From Terriglobales bacterium (lineage in GTDB: Bacteria > Acidobacteriota > Terriglobia > Terriglobales > Acidobacteriaceae): DNA of 64,000 bases. The stretch covers positions 1-64,000 of the forward strand of contig JAATGG010000205.1 in NCBI GenBank assembly GCA_015654835.1, in the 5' to 3' direction. Numbering within the stretch: position 1 is the first letter of the stretch; every line of letters begins with the position of its first letter. Below the pieces are notes generated by a model. That model had not been told where the DNA came from. It made no database searches and saw nothing but the letters and a program-made list of their open reading frames with translations. The translations under genes were made by a program, and so were the position numbers. Of the stretch, positions 49,248 to 58,843 are shown piece after piece.

Positions 49248-51401
49248 TCATGCGGCCAGGGCCTGCGCCAGCCGGCGAACGGTCAAGACGGTAATGTCGT
49301 CTTCCTGTCCGAAGGCCTTGGCGGCCTCGGCAATATAAAAGGCCGACTGGCTGCTGAGATTGTGAACGCGCGCGAAGCCGAATAACTCGCCGGAAGGTTG
49401 GCGGGCCTCGACCACGCCATCGGAGAGCAGAAGAAGCCGGTCGCCGGGATGCAGATAGAGGCGGAACTCTTCATAGCTCACTTCGGGCAAGACGCCGAGA
49501 GGCAGGCCGCCGGGGATCGCGACTTCCTGGCTGTTGAGATAGGGAGGCAGATGACCGGCATTGGCCATCGCCACTTCGCCATTGGGACCGAACCACGCCG
49601 CCTGACAGGTGGTGAAACTTTCGCTGCCGGTGAGCACGCGGTTGAGCGACTCCAAGATTTTCGCAGGATTTCGTTCCGGCGTCCTGCGCAGAGCGCCCAT
49701 CAGCATGGAAACGTTCATGGCCGCCTTCAGGCCCTTGCCGGCCACGTCGCCGATGACGACCAGCAGTCCCCCATCGCCGGTGGACTGGACATGATAGAAG
49801 TCGCCGCCAACCTCATTAGCGGGCGTGTAGACCGACTCCACCTCAAAGCCGGGAGTTTCGAGCTTTTCCTGGGGAATCATCAACTCCTGCACGCTGCGCG
49901 CCGCCGCCAATTCGCTGGCCGCGCGCTCCTGATTGCGGTGAATGCGCAGGAAGCGTACGAAGATGATGAGCACAATCACGAGGAGTCCGGTGAAGTCGGC
50001 AATCGAGGCGAAATGGATCGGGATCGGGCCCGCCTGCAGTGTGAGGGGCGAGCGATAGGGATGGCCGCCCCAATCGGTCATGCCGGTGGTGAAGATGGGC
50101 TCGGTGATTCCCACCATGCTGAGCAGCAGCGGAATCAGCAGCAGGCCAGCCTCGAAGTTGCGTCGCAGCGTAGCCGAAACGAGGGTGACGAAGATGAACA
50201 GCAGCCAGCCGGCGATCCACAAGAGACTGGCGGCGAAGACCACGAATAAGAGAACCCCGACGAGGTGGCTTCGGCCTACGAACAACAGAGTCGGCCCGAC
50301 GCAGGCCAACACCGGAGCCGTATAGCGTGCCAAGGTGATGTACCAGCGTTTGCGAAGAGCCAGAAACGCGATGAGGAACTCGAAGTAGAGATAGGCCGAG
50401 ATGACGACCAGTTGCAGGTAGAGGGCGGCGTACCACAGTTGATCGAGACGGGCCGAGCTACCTGCCAGATCGACGAATCCAATGGGAGCCTGGACCAGCT
50501 CATGCAGGGCCAGCCAGAGATATTCGATATGGCCTTTCTGGGCGAAGTAGAGAGCCAGCAGGAAGATGGAGAGCACGGTCAGCAGGACAGCATCGACGAG
50601 GCGCGGCAGCCGTTCGAAGAGGTTGCGAAACGACCACAATTCCAGTGAACGGTTGAGATCGTCCGGGGCGCCTATGCGCAGCGTGCGGGCGGCAAAAAAG
50701 CTGGTGTAGGCACCCAGGCCAAACGGAATGCGGATGGTGCGCAGGACAAGAGTGAGGGAGGTTTCAGAGGGGGCGAGATTCAGGTTGTAGATGCGCGAGA
50801 TGGACTGATAGTGGTCGGGATCGTCTCCGTGGGAACCTTCCGGCTGGATGTGCCGGCCGTTGGCGAATACATCGACGCTGGGCCCTTGCGAGCCGAGGCT
50901 CATGGTGGTGGTCTGGGCGACGGGCAGATCGATGAGCAGGGAGACCGGGCCGTGGTTCGGAGCCAGCTTCACATGAAGGCGGAACCAGGCAAAATCGCGG
51001 CCGTGCGTTTTGCCCGCGTCTTCTGTGTCGGAGTCTTCGGGGTCGGGCACATCGGCGAAGGATTCCTGGGCGTTCCGGACGGCCCAGGTCGAATCATCGA
51101 AGGTGGAAGCCGAGGCAAAGGCGTCGGCGGTGATCCCGACGCGCCAGCCTTTGTCGAGAACCAACGGCGAGCCAAGGTGAGTGGCGTCAAAGACCGCGGC
51201 AGCGGCTTCGGTGACGGGCTGGACAGCCGCCGGCTTTACCGGGCTGTGCAGCTTGGGGATTTTGCCTTGCGCGGGGATGGCAGGAACCAGAGAAGCGCCC
51301 TGCTGCGCGGCCAGTTGCGTGAAGACGCATAGGGCTGCAGCAGCTAGCGTTAGAATCGTTCGTCGCACGACGTTCACCCCCGATTCCCGGTTGTTCTCCA
51401 C
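49248..51401 (-). CDS. Membrane-anchored PP2C/SpoIIE-type serine phosphatase
   Basis: VESVYTPANEVGGDFYHVQSTGDGGLLVVIGDVAGKGLKAAMNVSMLMGALR; hydrophobic multi-TM region. Confidence 0.9.
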   Translation of the reverse strand: MENNRESGVNVVRRTILTLAAAALCVFTQLAAQQGASLVPAIPAQGKIPKLHSPVKPAAVQPVTEAAAAVFDATHLGSPLVLDKGWRVGITADAFASASTFDDSTWAVRNAQESFADVPDPEDSDTEDAGKTHGRDFAWFRLHVKLAPNHGPVSLLIDLPVAQTTTMSLGSQGPSVDVFANGRHIQPEGSHGDDPDHYQSISRIYNLNLAPSETSLTLVLRTIRIPFGLGAYTSFFAARTLRIGAPDDLNRSLELWSFRNLFERLPRLVDAVLLTVLSIFLLALYFAQKGHIEYLWLALHELVQAPIGFVDLAGSSARLDQLWYAALYLQLVVISAYLYFEFLIAFLALRKRWYITLARYTAPVLACVGPTLLFVGRSHLVGVLLFVVFAASLLWIAGWLLFIFVTLVSATLRRNFEAGLLLIPLLLSMVGITEPIFTTGMTDWGGHPYRSPLTLQAGPIPIHFASIADFTGLLVIVLIIFVRFLRIHRNQERAASELAAARSVQELMIPQEKLETPGFEVESVYTPANEVGGDFYHVQSTGDGGLLVVIGDVAGKGLKAAMNVSMLMGALRRTPERNPAKILESLNRVLTGSESFTTCQAAWFGPNGEVAMANAGHLPPYLNSQEVAIPGGLPLGVLPEVSYEEFRLYLHPGDRLLLLSDGVVEARQPSGELFGFARVHNLSSQSAFYIAEAAKAFGQEDDITVLTVRRLAQALAA

Positions 51402-51645
51402 TCTAATTCAGAAGCGAGGAATACAGAAGCAAGGAGTTCAAGGACGGGCAATCTCCAAACAAATCGCGGAGGCCCGGGAAGGGGCGGAAGCAAATAGATT
51501 TTCGATGCTGCGGAAAGGGTTTGGCGACGCTTCGAAGACGGGCGCGGAATCTTCTTCCGTTCTTGTGCCAAATGGGCTGATACTAGCGTCTAAGGGACTA
51601 AGCGAAGCGGCGTCCTGCGTGGATGGGTCACAACGGAGGTGGGTC

Positions 51646-52866
51646 ATGAGAAAACGTCATGAAGCTTTCAAAGCGATGACGCTGGCCGGGTGGGCCCTGG
51701 CACTGACGACAACGCTGTGGGCGCAGTCCACTCCGCAACCGAGCCCGTCCGGTGGACCTTCGACAACTCCGCCAGCCAGCACGCCGGGCACGACGCCGGT
51801 AGGGGGCGACACCCCGGCAAAACCGCCTGCCCCAGGGGCTCCGGTGAAGGGGGACACGCCGGCTTCGGAGGTCAATCCCGACAAGGTTGTGGAGCCCGGC
51901 AGCGAAAAGATCAACGTGAAGCCGGGAAGCATCGAGGACGTGAGCGCGGTGGGCAATCGCGATATCGGCGGCCGGGGCATGGGCAACTGGTACTCGACCG
52001 ACACCGAAATCAAGATGGGCAAGATGTACTCGATGGAGATCGAGAAGAGCACCAAGTTCATCAACGATCCGGTGATCGGCGAGTACGTGAACCGCATCGG
52101 CCAGAACATCGTCAAGAACTCGGACTGCAAGGTTCCCTTCACGATCAAGATCATCGATTCGGACGAGATCAACGCCATGGCGCTGCCGGGCGGCTTTTTC
52201 TACGTGAATTCGGGGCTGATTCTGAACGCGGACGAGGAGGCGGAACTGGCCGGGGTGATGGCTCACGAAACAGCCCATGTTTGCGCCCATCACGCGGTCC
52301 GCGAGCAGACGCGCATGAACTACGCCCAGTTGGGCACCATTCCGCTGATCTTTATCGGCGGCTGGACAGGTTACGGCATTTACGAGGCCGCCTCGATCGG
52401 GGTGCCGATGACCTTTCTGCACTTTTCGCGCGAGTTTGAGGCGCAGGCCGACTTTCTGGGCGTGCAGTATATGTACCGCGCGGGCTACGATCCGCAGGCC
52501 TTCATCAGTTTCTTCGAGAAGATTCAGGCTCTAGAGAAGCGCAAGCCGGGAATGGTTTCGAAGGCCTTCTCCGACCATCCGCAGACACCGGACCGGATTC
52601 AGCATTCGCAAGAGGAGATTGCCCGGATTCTGCCGCCGCGCGACCAGTACACGGTGACCACTTCAGAGTTCGACGACATCAAGGCCCGGCTGGCGCGCAT
52701 CGAGAACAAGCGCCGTCTGGGAGACTCGAAGAACACCAAAAAGCCATCGCTGCGCAGGGCGAGCACGGGGACGGACGACACCAAGGGGACCGGCCAGGGC
52801 ACAGACAGCGCATCGACCGGCGACGACCGGCCGACACTGCATCGCCGGGACGACCAGACCAACTAA
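51646..52866 (+). CDS. M48-family metalloprotease, secreted
   Basis: GVMAHETAHVCAHHAVREQTR; HFSREFEAQADFLGVQYMYRAGYDP. Confidence 0.93.
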   Translation: MRKRHEAFKAMTLAGWALALTTTLWAQSTPQPSPSGGPSTTPPASTPGTTPVGGDTPAKPPAPGAPVKGDTPASEVNPDKVVEPGSEKINVKPGSIEDVSAVGNRDIGGRGMGNWYSTDTEIKMGKMYSMEIEKSTKFINDPVIGEYVNRIGQNIVKNSDCKVPFTIKIIDSDEINAMALPGGFFYVNSGLILNADEEAELAGVMAHETAHVCAHHAVREQTRMNYAQLGTIPLIFIGGWTGYGIYEAASIGVPMTFLHFSREFEAQADFLGVQYMYRAGYDPQAFISFFEKIQALEKRKPGMVSKAFSDHPQTPDRIQHSQEEIARILPPRDQYTVTTSEFDDIKARLARIENKRRLGDSKNTKKPSLRRASTGTDDTKGTGQGTDSASTGDDRPTLHRRDDQTN

Positions 52867-52989
52867 CAATCCCAGATTGGCAAATGGCCCGGACCCTGAG
52901 CGCCCGGCAGCGCGGATTCGGGTTGTATTCGATGCATGTGCGCGCTACATTGGTTGCTGGAGATACCCTTCCAGGAATCGTTTTTCGCC

Positions 52990-53304
52990 ATGAAAAAGAT
53001 TGCCATCTTTGCGGCTGTGTTTACGTTCATTCTGTTGTTGACGAAGATCGCCAACCAGATGCCCAGCGACCCGCAGCCGGGAAGCACCTTTTCATTGAAG
53101 GCGCAGCATGTGGTGCAATGCTCCGCCGACGAGATCACTCTGCTCGATATTCACCAGCAAGCGACCCACCTCGAAAAGGACCTGACCTGGCCGGACTGCT
53201 CCTCGTTCCAAAAGGATAAGGTGGTGGATTTTTATCTTTCGAGGGGCGACAAAACCAAATTCCTCAGCTTAGAGCCGACCGCCTGGTGGCGCAAGGAACT
53301 GTAG
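52990..53304 (+). CDS. Hypothetical small exported protein
   Basis: MKKIAIFAAVFTFILLLTKIA N-terminal helix. Confidence 0.6.
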   Translation: MKKIAIFAAVFTFILLLTKIANQMPSDPQPGSTFSLKAQHVVQCSADEITLLDIHQQATHLEKDLTWPDCSSFQKDKVVDFYLSRGDKTKFLSLEPTAWWRKEL

Positions 53305-53607
53305 TTCTTCGCGAAGAGCCGGCTTTCAAGATCCGTAGGGGTTGGCCGCCCTGGGGCCTTTCAGGTTTGTGCACCATCTGCCATAACAGCCCAACATCTT
53401 GGGGGAGCGGTCGGCCTGTCTACCGTCCGATGGATGATGCCTTCTTCTCTGCCCGAGCGGGGCTTCGATTATGGGATGAGCGTGCCTATGAATTTACGGT
53501 AACGGCCTGAAAAACCTTGAAATCACAGGCGAAACCGCGCTATATACAAGACTACCGGCAGGTTTGCCGGAATCTCCCCTGAAGCAAAATCTTTTTGAGG
53601 AGGCATC

Positions 53608-53877
53608 ATGCGTAACGCCGCTGCCCGCTCCAATCTGCTGATCCCCGAGGTACGCGAGGTCATGGACATCCGCCAGGCCTCCGACTATCTGGGCATCTCG
53701 CCCGATACGCTTTATAAATACGCTTCCGACGGATTCGTGCCTGCTTTCAAACTGGGAAACCGGTGGCGTTTCAAGCGTTCGCGTCTCGATGAGTGGATGG
53801 ACCGGCAATCGGACCTTCACGCCAGCGATGTCCAACTCGATCCCGATCAGAAAAAGCCGGTTCGCCCCGCGCTGTAG
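53608..53877 (+). CDS. Helix-turn-helix (excisionase/MerR-type) DNA-binding protein
   Basis: MDIRQASDYLGISPDTLYKYASDGFVPAFKLGNRWRFKRSRLDEWM; AGGAGG upstream. Confidence 0.9.
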   Translation: MRNAAARSNLLIPEVREVMDIRQASDYLGISPDTLYKYASDGFVPAFKLGNRWRFKRSRLDEWMDRQSDLHASDVQLDPDQKKPVRPAL

Positions 53878-53981
53878 GCACTTGCGTCCGGATGCGGAGG
53901 CGATTTCGAGGCGTCCGGGTCCGGCCCCCCCTACCTGAAAACCGGCTCGGCTTTCCCGCCCTGTCGTGATATACCTGTCGA

Positions 53982-55073
53982 GTGAACCATTTCCGCCGCA
54001 TGGGCGCACTGCGCCGCAAGATGACCCGCGCCGGCCTTCCCGGTCTCCTGGTTACCGCTCTCCCCGACCTTCGATATCTTTCAGGATTTACCGGCTCCAG
54101 CGCCGCCCTCGCTGTGACTCGCCGCGCCGCGCGCCTGTTTACCGACGGCCGCTATACGGAGCAGGCTGCCGAAGAAGTGGCGGCCGCAGAGGTGCAGATC
54201 GCCTCGGGCTCCCCGGCGATTGCCGCTGTGGAATGGCTTGCGGCATGGCCGGGCGTGGACTTCGCCGGATTCGACCCGGCCCACACGACGGTCGCGGAAC
54301 TGTCCCGCTGGCGGGAGGCTTTGCCCTCCCGATTGAGGCGCAACTTTCTCTCTCCGCTGCCGGTGCCGCTGGTGGAACCGCTGCGCCGGGTCAAAGACGA
54401 AGACGAACTGGCCTTGATGAGCGAAGCCGCGCTGATGGGCTGCAAGCTGTTCGAGCACATCGTCGGCTTCATCCGACCCGGAATTGCCGAGATCGAAGTG
54501 GCCGCCGAGTTGGAACACCGGGCCCGTCTGCTGGGGGCGGAGGGCATGTCGTTCGACACCATCGTTGCCTCGGGCGTGCGTTCAGCCCTGCCGCACGGCC
54601 ATGCGACCACCGCGCGGTTGCCCCGGCGCGGATTTCTGACTCTCGACTTCGGGGTTGCCCTCAAAGCTTATCGTTCAGACATGACCCGCACCGTATACCT
54701 GGGAAAGCCAAGGGCCAACGAGCGCGATGCCTATGCAGCGGTGCTGGAAGCACAGCAGGCCGGCGTGGCGGCGGTGGCCTCGGGCGTAAGCTGCGGCGCG
54801 GTCGATGAGGCCACGCGCAGCGTGTTGCGCCGTGCAGGTTTAGCTGAAGCGTTTACCCACTCCACCGGCCATGGCGTCGGCTTGGAGATTCACGAGTCGC
54901 CCCGTATCGGCGCAGGACAGACAGCCAAGCTGGTCCCCGGCATGGTTGTGACGATCGAGCCTGGAATCTATCTGGCCGGTCAGTTTGGCATCCGCATCGA
55001 GGATATGGTGGCAGTCACACGAACCGGAGGGCAGGTGCTCACTCCCGCACCCAAGGCCCTCATTGAACTCTGA
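53982..55073 (+). CDS. Xaa-Pro aminopeptidase / M24 peptidase
   Basis: YLSGFTGSSAALAVT; SFDTIVASGVRSALPHGHAT; LDFGVALKAYRSDMTRTVYLG; HSTGHGVGLEIHESPRI; TIEPGIYL. Confidence 0.95.
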   Translation: MNHFRRMGALRRKMTRAGLPGLLVTALPDLRYLSGFTGSSAALAVTRRAARLFTDGRYTEQAAEEVAAAEVQIASGSPAIAAVEWLAAWPGVDFAGFDPAHTTVAELSRWREALPSRLRRNFLSPLPVPLVEPLRRVKDEDELALMSEAALMGCKLFEHIVGFIRPGIAEIEVAAELEHRARLLGAEGMSFDTIVASGVRSALPHGHATTARLPRRGFLTLDFGVALKAYRSDMTRTVYLGKPRANERDAYAAVLEAQQAGVAAVASGVSCGAVDEATRSVLRRAGLAEAFTHSTGHGVGLEIHESPRIGAGQTAKLVPGMVVTIEPGIYLAGQFGIRIEDMVAVTRTGGQVLTPAPKALIEL

Positions 55074-55114
55074 ACCATCTCGTCTCAGCGGTTTGTGAGA
55101 GAGTTAAGGAACGA

Positions 55115-55612
55115 ATGAATCCACAAGACATCCAGGATCTGAAACAACTGATCGAATTTTTGAAGGAATATCAGGTTGCCGAGTTCGATTTGGACCGGGG
55201 CGATCTGAAAGTCCGGCTCAAGTTTAATCAGCCCGAGGCAACGGCGGCCGGGTTACCGGAACTGGCGCGCCTGCTGGCCTCGGCTCAAGCGCCGCAGGCA
55301 GCTTCGGCGGCGGGCGTTGCGCCGCAGGTTACGGTATCGCCGGCGGCTCCGGCTGTCGATCCCGACGCTGGCTTGCACATGGTGAAGTCCCCCATCGTCG
55401 GGACATTTTACGGATCGGCCTCCCCGGGCGCGGCGGCGTTTGTTGCCCCGGGCAGCCATGTGGAGAAGGGCCAGGTGATCTGTATCATCGAAGCGATGAA
55501 GCTGATGAACGAGATCGAGTCCGATGCCTCGGGCGAGGTGGTCAAGTGCCTGGTTTCCAATGGCCAGCCTATCGAGTATGGGCAGCCTCTTTTCTCTATC
55601 CGGCTGCGCTAG
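55115..55612 (+). CDS. accB: Biotin carboxyl carrier protein of acetyl-CoA carboxylase
   Basis: MNPQDIQDLKQLIEFLKEYQVAEFDLDRG; CIIEAMKLMNEIESDASGEVVK. Confidence 0.96.
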   Translation: MNPQDIQDLKQLIEFLKEYQVAEFDLDRGDLKVRLKFNQPEATAAGLPELARLLASAQAPQAASAAGVAPQVTVSPAAPAVDPDAGLHMVKSPIVGTFYGSASPGAAAFVAPGSHVEKGQVICIIEAMKLMNEIESDASGEVVKCLVSNGQPIEYGQPLFSIRLR

Positions 55613-55738
55613 CATCTGAAGCGGAGTTCGCGGAATCAGTAAGGTTAGCGGAGTTAGCCTGAGTGCCGCGATCGAGTCCGATAGGTTGACCCGCATGGAT
55701 CTGCTTACTCCGCCAACCCGTTCGTAAAAGGTTTCTGC

Positions 55739-57091
55739 ATGTTTCGTAAAGTACTGGTTGCCAATCGCGGCGAAATCGCGCTGCGTGTTTTGAATGCCTG
55801 CCGGGAACTCGGCATCCGCACGGTCGCTGTGTATAGCGAGGCGGACCGGGACTCGCTGCATGTTCGTTTTGCCGACGAGGCCATCTGCATCGGGCCGCCG
55901 CGCCCTTCGGATAGCTACCTGAACGTGCCGGCGGTTATTTCAGCCGCCGAGATCGCCGATGTGGACGCGATCCATCCGGGCTATGGGCTGCTGAGCGAGA
56001 ACGCCAATTTTGCCGAAGTGTGCCGCGCTTCGAATATCAAGTTCATTGGACCGCCGCCCGAGGTGACGCGCCTGATGGGCGAGAAGGAAAAAGCGCGCCA
56101 GGCCATGAAAAAGGCCAAGGTGCCGATTCTGCCCGGCTCCGACGGGATTATCGCTACCGCCGAAGATGCGCAGGGCTGGGCGAAGAAGGTGGGTTACCCG
56201 GTCATCCTGAAAGCGAAGGCCGGCGGCGGTGGCCGCGGGATGAGGATTGTGCGCTCTGCCGAGGAGTTGCCCAATCTTTTCTATGCAGCTTCGACCGAAG
56301 CGGCCAATGCGTTCGGCAACGGCGAACTTTACATGGAAAAGTTCATCGAGCAGCCGCGCCACATCGAGTTCCAGATTCTGGCTGACGAACACGGCAACGT
56401 CACGACGCTTTTTGAGCGCGAGTGTTCCATCCAGCGCCGCCATCAAAAGCTGATTGAAGAGGCTCCGTCGCTGCAGGTAACGCCCAAGATGCGCGAAGAG
56501 TTGAGCCGCACTTTGTGCCGCTGCCTCACCGATATCGGCTATCAGAACGCGGGCACAATCGAGTTCCTCATGGACGACGACGGCCAGCTCTACTTTATCG
56601 AAATGAACACGCGCATTCAGGTAGAGCACCCGATTACCGAGTTCATCACCGGCGTGGACCTGGTGAAGGCGCAATTGCGCATCGCGGCCGGCGAGCGGCT
56701 CGATGCGATTCTGCCGCCGAAGATCGAGTTGCGCGGCCATGCCATCGAGTGCCGCATCAATGCCGAGCATCCGCAGAAGTTCACCCCGTCGCCGGGGAAG
56801 ATCACGGTCTTCAACGTGCCGGGAGGCAACGGCGTCCGCGTGGATACGGCGCAGTATGCGGAGGGCATTGTGCCGCCCTATTACGACTCGCTGATTGCGA
56901 AGCTCGTTGTCCATGGCCACGACCGTGCGGAGGCGATTGCCAAGATGGAGCGCGCACTCAGCCAGTTCGTCATCCAGGGGATCGACACGTCGATTTCACT
57001 GCACCAGGAGATCTTTCAGGACCCGGGCTTCAGGGCTGGAGAATTCGATACGAAATTCATGGAGCGTTTTCTGGCCAAGCGGGGGCAGTAG
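55739..57091 (+). CDS. accC: Acetyl-CoA carboxylase biotin carboxylase subunit
   Basis: [90 protein letters not shown]. Confidence 0.97.
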   Translation: MFRKVLVANRGEIALRVLNACRELGIRTVAVYSEADRDSLHVRFADEAICIGPPRPSDSYLNVPAVISAAEIADVDAIHPGYGLLSENANFAEVCRASNIKFIGPPPEVTRLMGEKEKARQAMKKAKVPILPGSDGIIATAEDAQGWAKKVGYPVILKAKAGGGGRGMRIVRSAEELPNLFYAASTEAANAFGNGELYMEKFIEQPRHIEFQILADEHGNVTTLFERECSIQRRHQKLIEEAPSLQVTPKMREELSRTLCRCLTDIGYQNAGTIEFLMDDDGQLYFIEMNTRIQVEHPITEFITGVDLVKAQLRIAAGERLDAILPPKIELRGHAIECRINAEHPQKFTPSPGKITVFNVPGGNGVRVDTAQYAEGIVPPYYDSLIAKLVVHGHDRAEAIAKMERALSQFVIQGIDTSISLHQEIFQDPGFRAGEFDTKFMERFLAKRGQ

Positions 57092-57189
57092 GCGTGGCAT
57101 GCCTGTTCGGGCCGCAGCGCTTGCTGGCAGACTTCAAAGAGAGCAAAGCGCGGTTCCTCGCAAAACATGCCTTTTCATTAGCCTGAAGT

Positions 57190-57219
57190 GAAGATAGGCC
57201 CACACTGGGGCCTATCTTC
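57190..57219. terminator. Terminator-like hairpin downstream of accC
   Basis: GAAGATAGGCCC-ACACTG-GGGCCTATCTTC, 12-bp arms. Confidence 0.7.
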
Positions 57220-57234
57220 GCTTCTGCATGATTA

Positions 57235-57250
57235 TCGCTTTTTATTCGCT
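57235..57250. promoter_or_regulatory. Candidate LexA operator TCGCTTTTTATTCGCT upstream of DinB-family gene
   Basis: 16/16 identity with the motif overlapping the lexA promoter. Confidence 0.6.
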
Positions 57251-57300
57251 TATTCCGTCCCATTGGACTATTCTTGTTTCGCAATACTGGAGACATTTGA

Positions 57301-57804
57301 ATGGATATCCAAAAAGAACTGGTTGCCGAATATGAGAGCGAGACTGCGAAGAGCCGCAAGATGCTGGAGGCGCTTCCGGCCGATGTCGATTTCACCTGGA
57401 AGCCCCATGCGAAGTCGATGACTTTGGGCCGCCTGGTGACCCATCTGGCGGAAACGGCCGGTAACTGGGCGCTCCATACGCTGGTAAAAGACAAGATGGA
57501 GTGGACTCCCGCCGACAAGCCCAATCCCGCGCCTCACATCGACAAAGCGGCGTTGCTGGCGCAGTTCGACAAGCAGGTTGCCGAAGTAAAAGCCGCCCTG
57601 GCCAAGTTGCCGCTTGAGAAGTGGGACGCAAACTGGAAGTTTGTGGCCGGCGATCAGGTGTGGATCGATGACTCGAAATACAGCGTCTGGCGGAACTGGG
57701 TGATCAATCACCTTGTCCATCACCGCGCACAGGTTGGCGTCTACCTGCGCATCCTCGGACATCCGATTCCGGGCTGCTATGGTCCTTCGGCGGACGAGAT
57801 GTGA
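57301..57804 (+). CDS. DinB-family protein
   Basis: YESETAKSRKMLEALPADVDFTWKPHAKSMTLGRLVTHLAE...NWVINHLVHHRAQVGVYLRILGHPIPGCYGPSADE. Confidence 0.92.
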   Translation: MDIQKELVAEYESETAKSRKMLEALPADVDFTWKPHAKSMTLGRLVTHLAETAGNWALHTLVKDKMEWTPADKPNPAPHIDKAALLAQFDKQVAEVKAALAKLPLEKWDANWKFVAGDQVWIDDSKYSVWRNWVINHLVHHRAQVGVYLRILGHPIPGCYGPSADEM

Positions 57805-57860
57805 GACAGAGAGCAGAAGATAGGGATCAGGGAACAGAAAAAAGAGAACAGAGATCAGTG
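57803..57860. repeat. Purine-rich imperfect repeat (variants of GACAGAGATCAG)
   Basis: gagacagagagcagaagatagggatcagggaacagaaaaaagagaacagagatcagtg. Confidence 0.5.
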
Positions 57861-57900
57861 ATCGAGGCATGGAGGGGGTTGCTCCCTGCCTCGATCACTG
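57856..57900. other. Hairpin with perfect 14-bp arms
   Basis: CAGTGATCGAGGCA ... TGCCTCGATCACTG; nested GGAG...CTCC. Confidence 0.7.
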
Positions 57901-57934
57901 ACAAGTGGCCGTGGCGTCTTCTACTCTAGATGGC

Positions 57935-58576
57935 ATGGTCAGTTCATTTCCGAAGGTTTATCCCATTCTGGATTCGTCCATCATCCCTTCAATCGGTCGC
58001 AGCGGGTTTCTGCATAAGCTCGGCAGCTCGCTTTTTCAAGCCGGCGTGACGCTGCTGGAATATCGCAATAAGCAGGGTGACGAGGCCCAGTTATCCGCCG
58101 ATGCGGAGATTCTTCGCGCCACGATGCCCGCCGGGCAGGTCAAGCTGATTCTCGACGACCGGGCCAAGCTGGTAGTGCAGTTTGGATTCGACGGCGTGCA
58201 TGTCGATGCGGGCGATGTGTCGCCCGCGGAGGCTCGCCGCATTCTAGGGCCGGACCGCATCGTGGGCACCTTTGGCGGCAGCGAAGCGCTGATCCCGGGA
58301 ATTCTGGAAGCGCCGGCAGATTACTTTGCCGTCGGCCCCGTGTTCCGGACCACGACCAAGCAGACGGACAAAGAGCCTATCGGTCCGGAAGGCGTGCGGC
58401 GCTTGCGGGAACAGGCAGGGCCGGGGCCTGTATTCACAGCCGCCGCGGGCATCACGCTGGAAACAGCGCCGCTGGTGCTGGCGGCCGGTGCGAATGCTGT
58501 GGCTGTCTCCGCCGCTCTCTTCCGGCGTCCCGATCCGGCAGCCGAGTTCCGCAAGTGGATCGCCGCACTGGCTTGA
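57935..58576 (+). CDS. thiE: Thiamine phosphate synthase
   Basis: LILDDRAKLVVQFGFDGVHVDAGDVSPAEARRILGPDRIVGTFGGS; YFAVGPVFRTTTKQ. Confidence 0.9.
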   Translation: MVSSFPKVYPILDSSIIPSIGRSGFLHKLGSSLFQAGVTLLEYRNKQGDEAQLSADAEILRATMPAGQVKLILDDRAKLVVQFGFDGVHVDAGDVSPAEARRILGPDRIVGTFGGSEALIPGILEAPADYFAVGPVFRTTTKQTDKEPIGPEGVRRLREQAGPGPVFTAAAGITLETAPLVLAAGANAVAVSAALFRRPDPAAEFRKWIAALA

Positions 58577-58620
58577 TTGGGACAGAGGGCAGAGATCAGG
58601 GGACAGAGATCAGCGAATAG
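58577..58620. repeat. Purine-rich imperfect repeat (GACAGAGATCAG variants), second copy of the type seen at 57803-57860
   Basis: gattgggacagagggcagagatcaggggacagagatcagcgaat. Confidence 0.5.
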
Positions 58621-58843
58621 CGGACAGCGGGCTGAATTCTAATCGACTCGTTTCTTCTGTCCAAGAGCAGTTCTTCCATCCAAAGGCAGTTCTTCGATTT
58701 GAGGTGGCGTTTTCTTGAGGAAACGCCACTCGGCGGTCGCGGTTTCCTTCTATAGCCTTGGGAGAACTGCCATAGGCCGAATGTGCCCAATGGGCGGAAG
58801 ACGAGAAAACTAAAGACATCCGGAACAAAATCCGGTAGAAATC

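Noticed and set aside
57900-57935. Possible TPP riboswitch upstream of thiE
   Set aside because: No THI-box-like conserved segments found in the short intergenic space.
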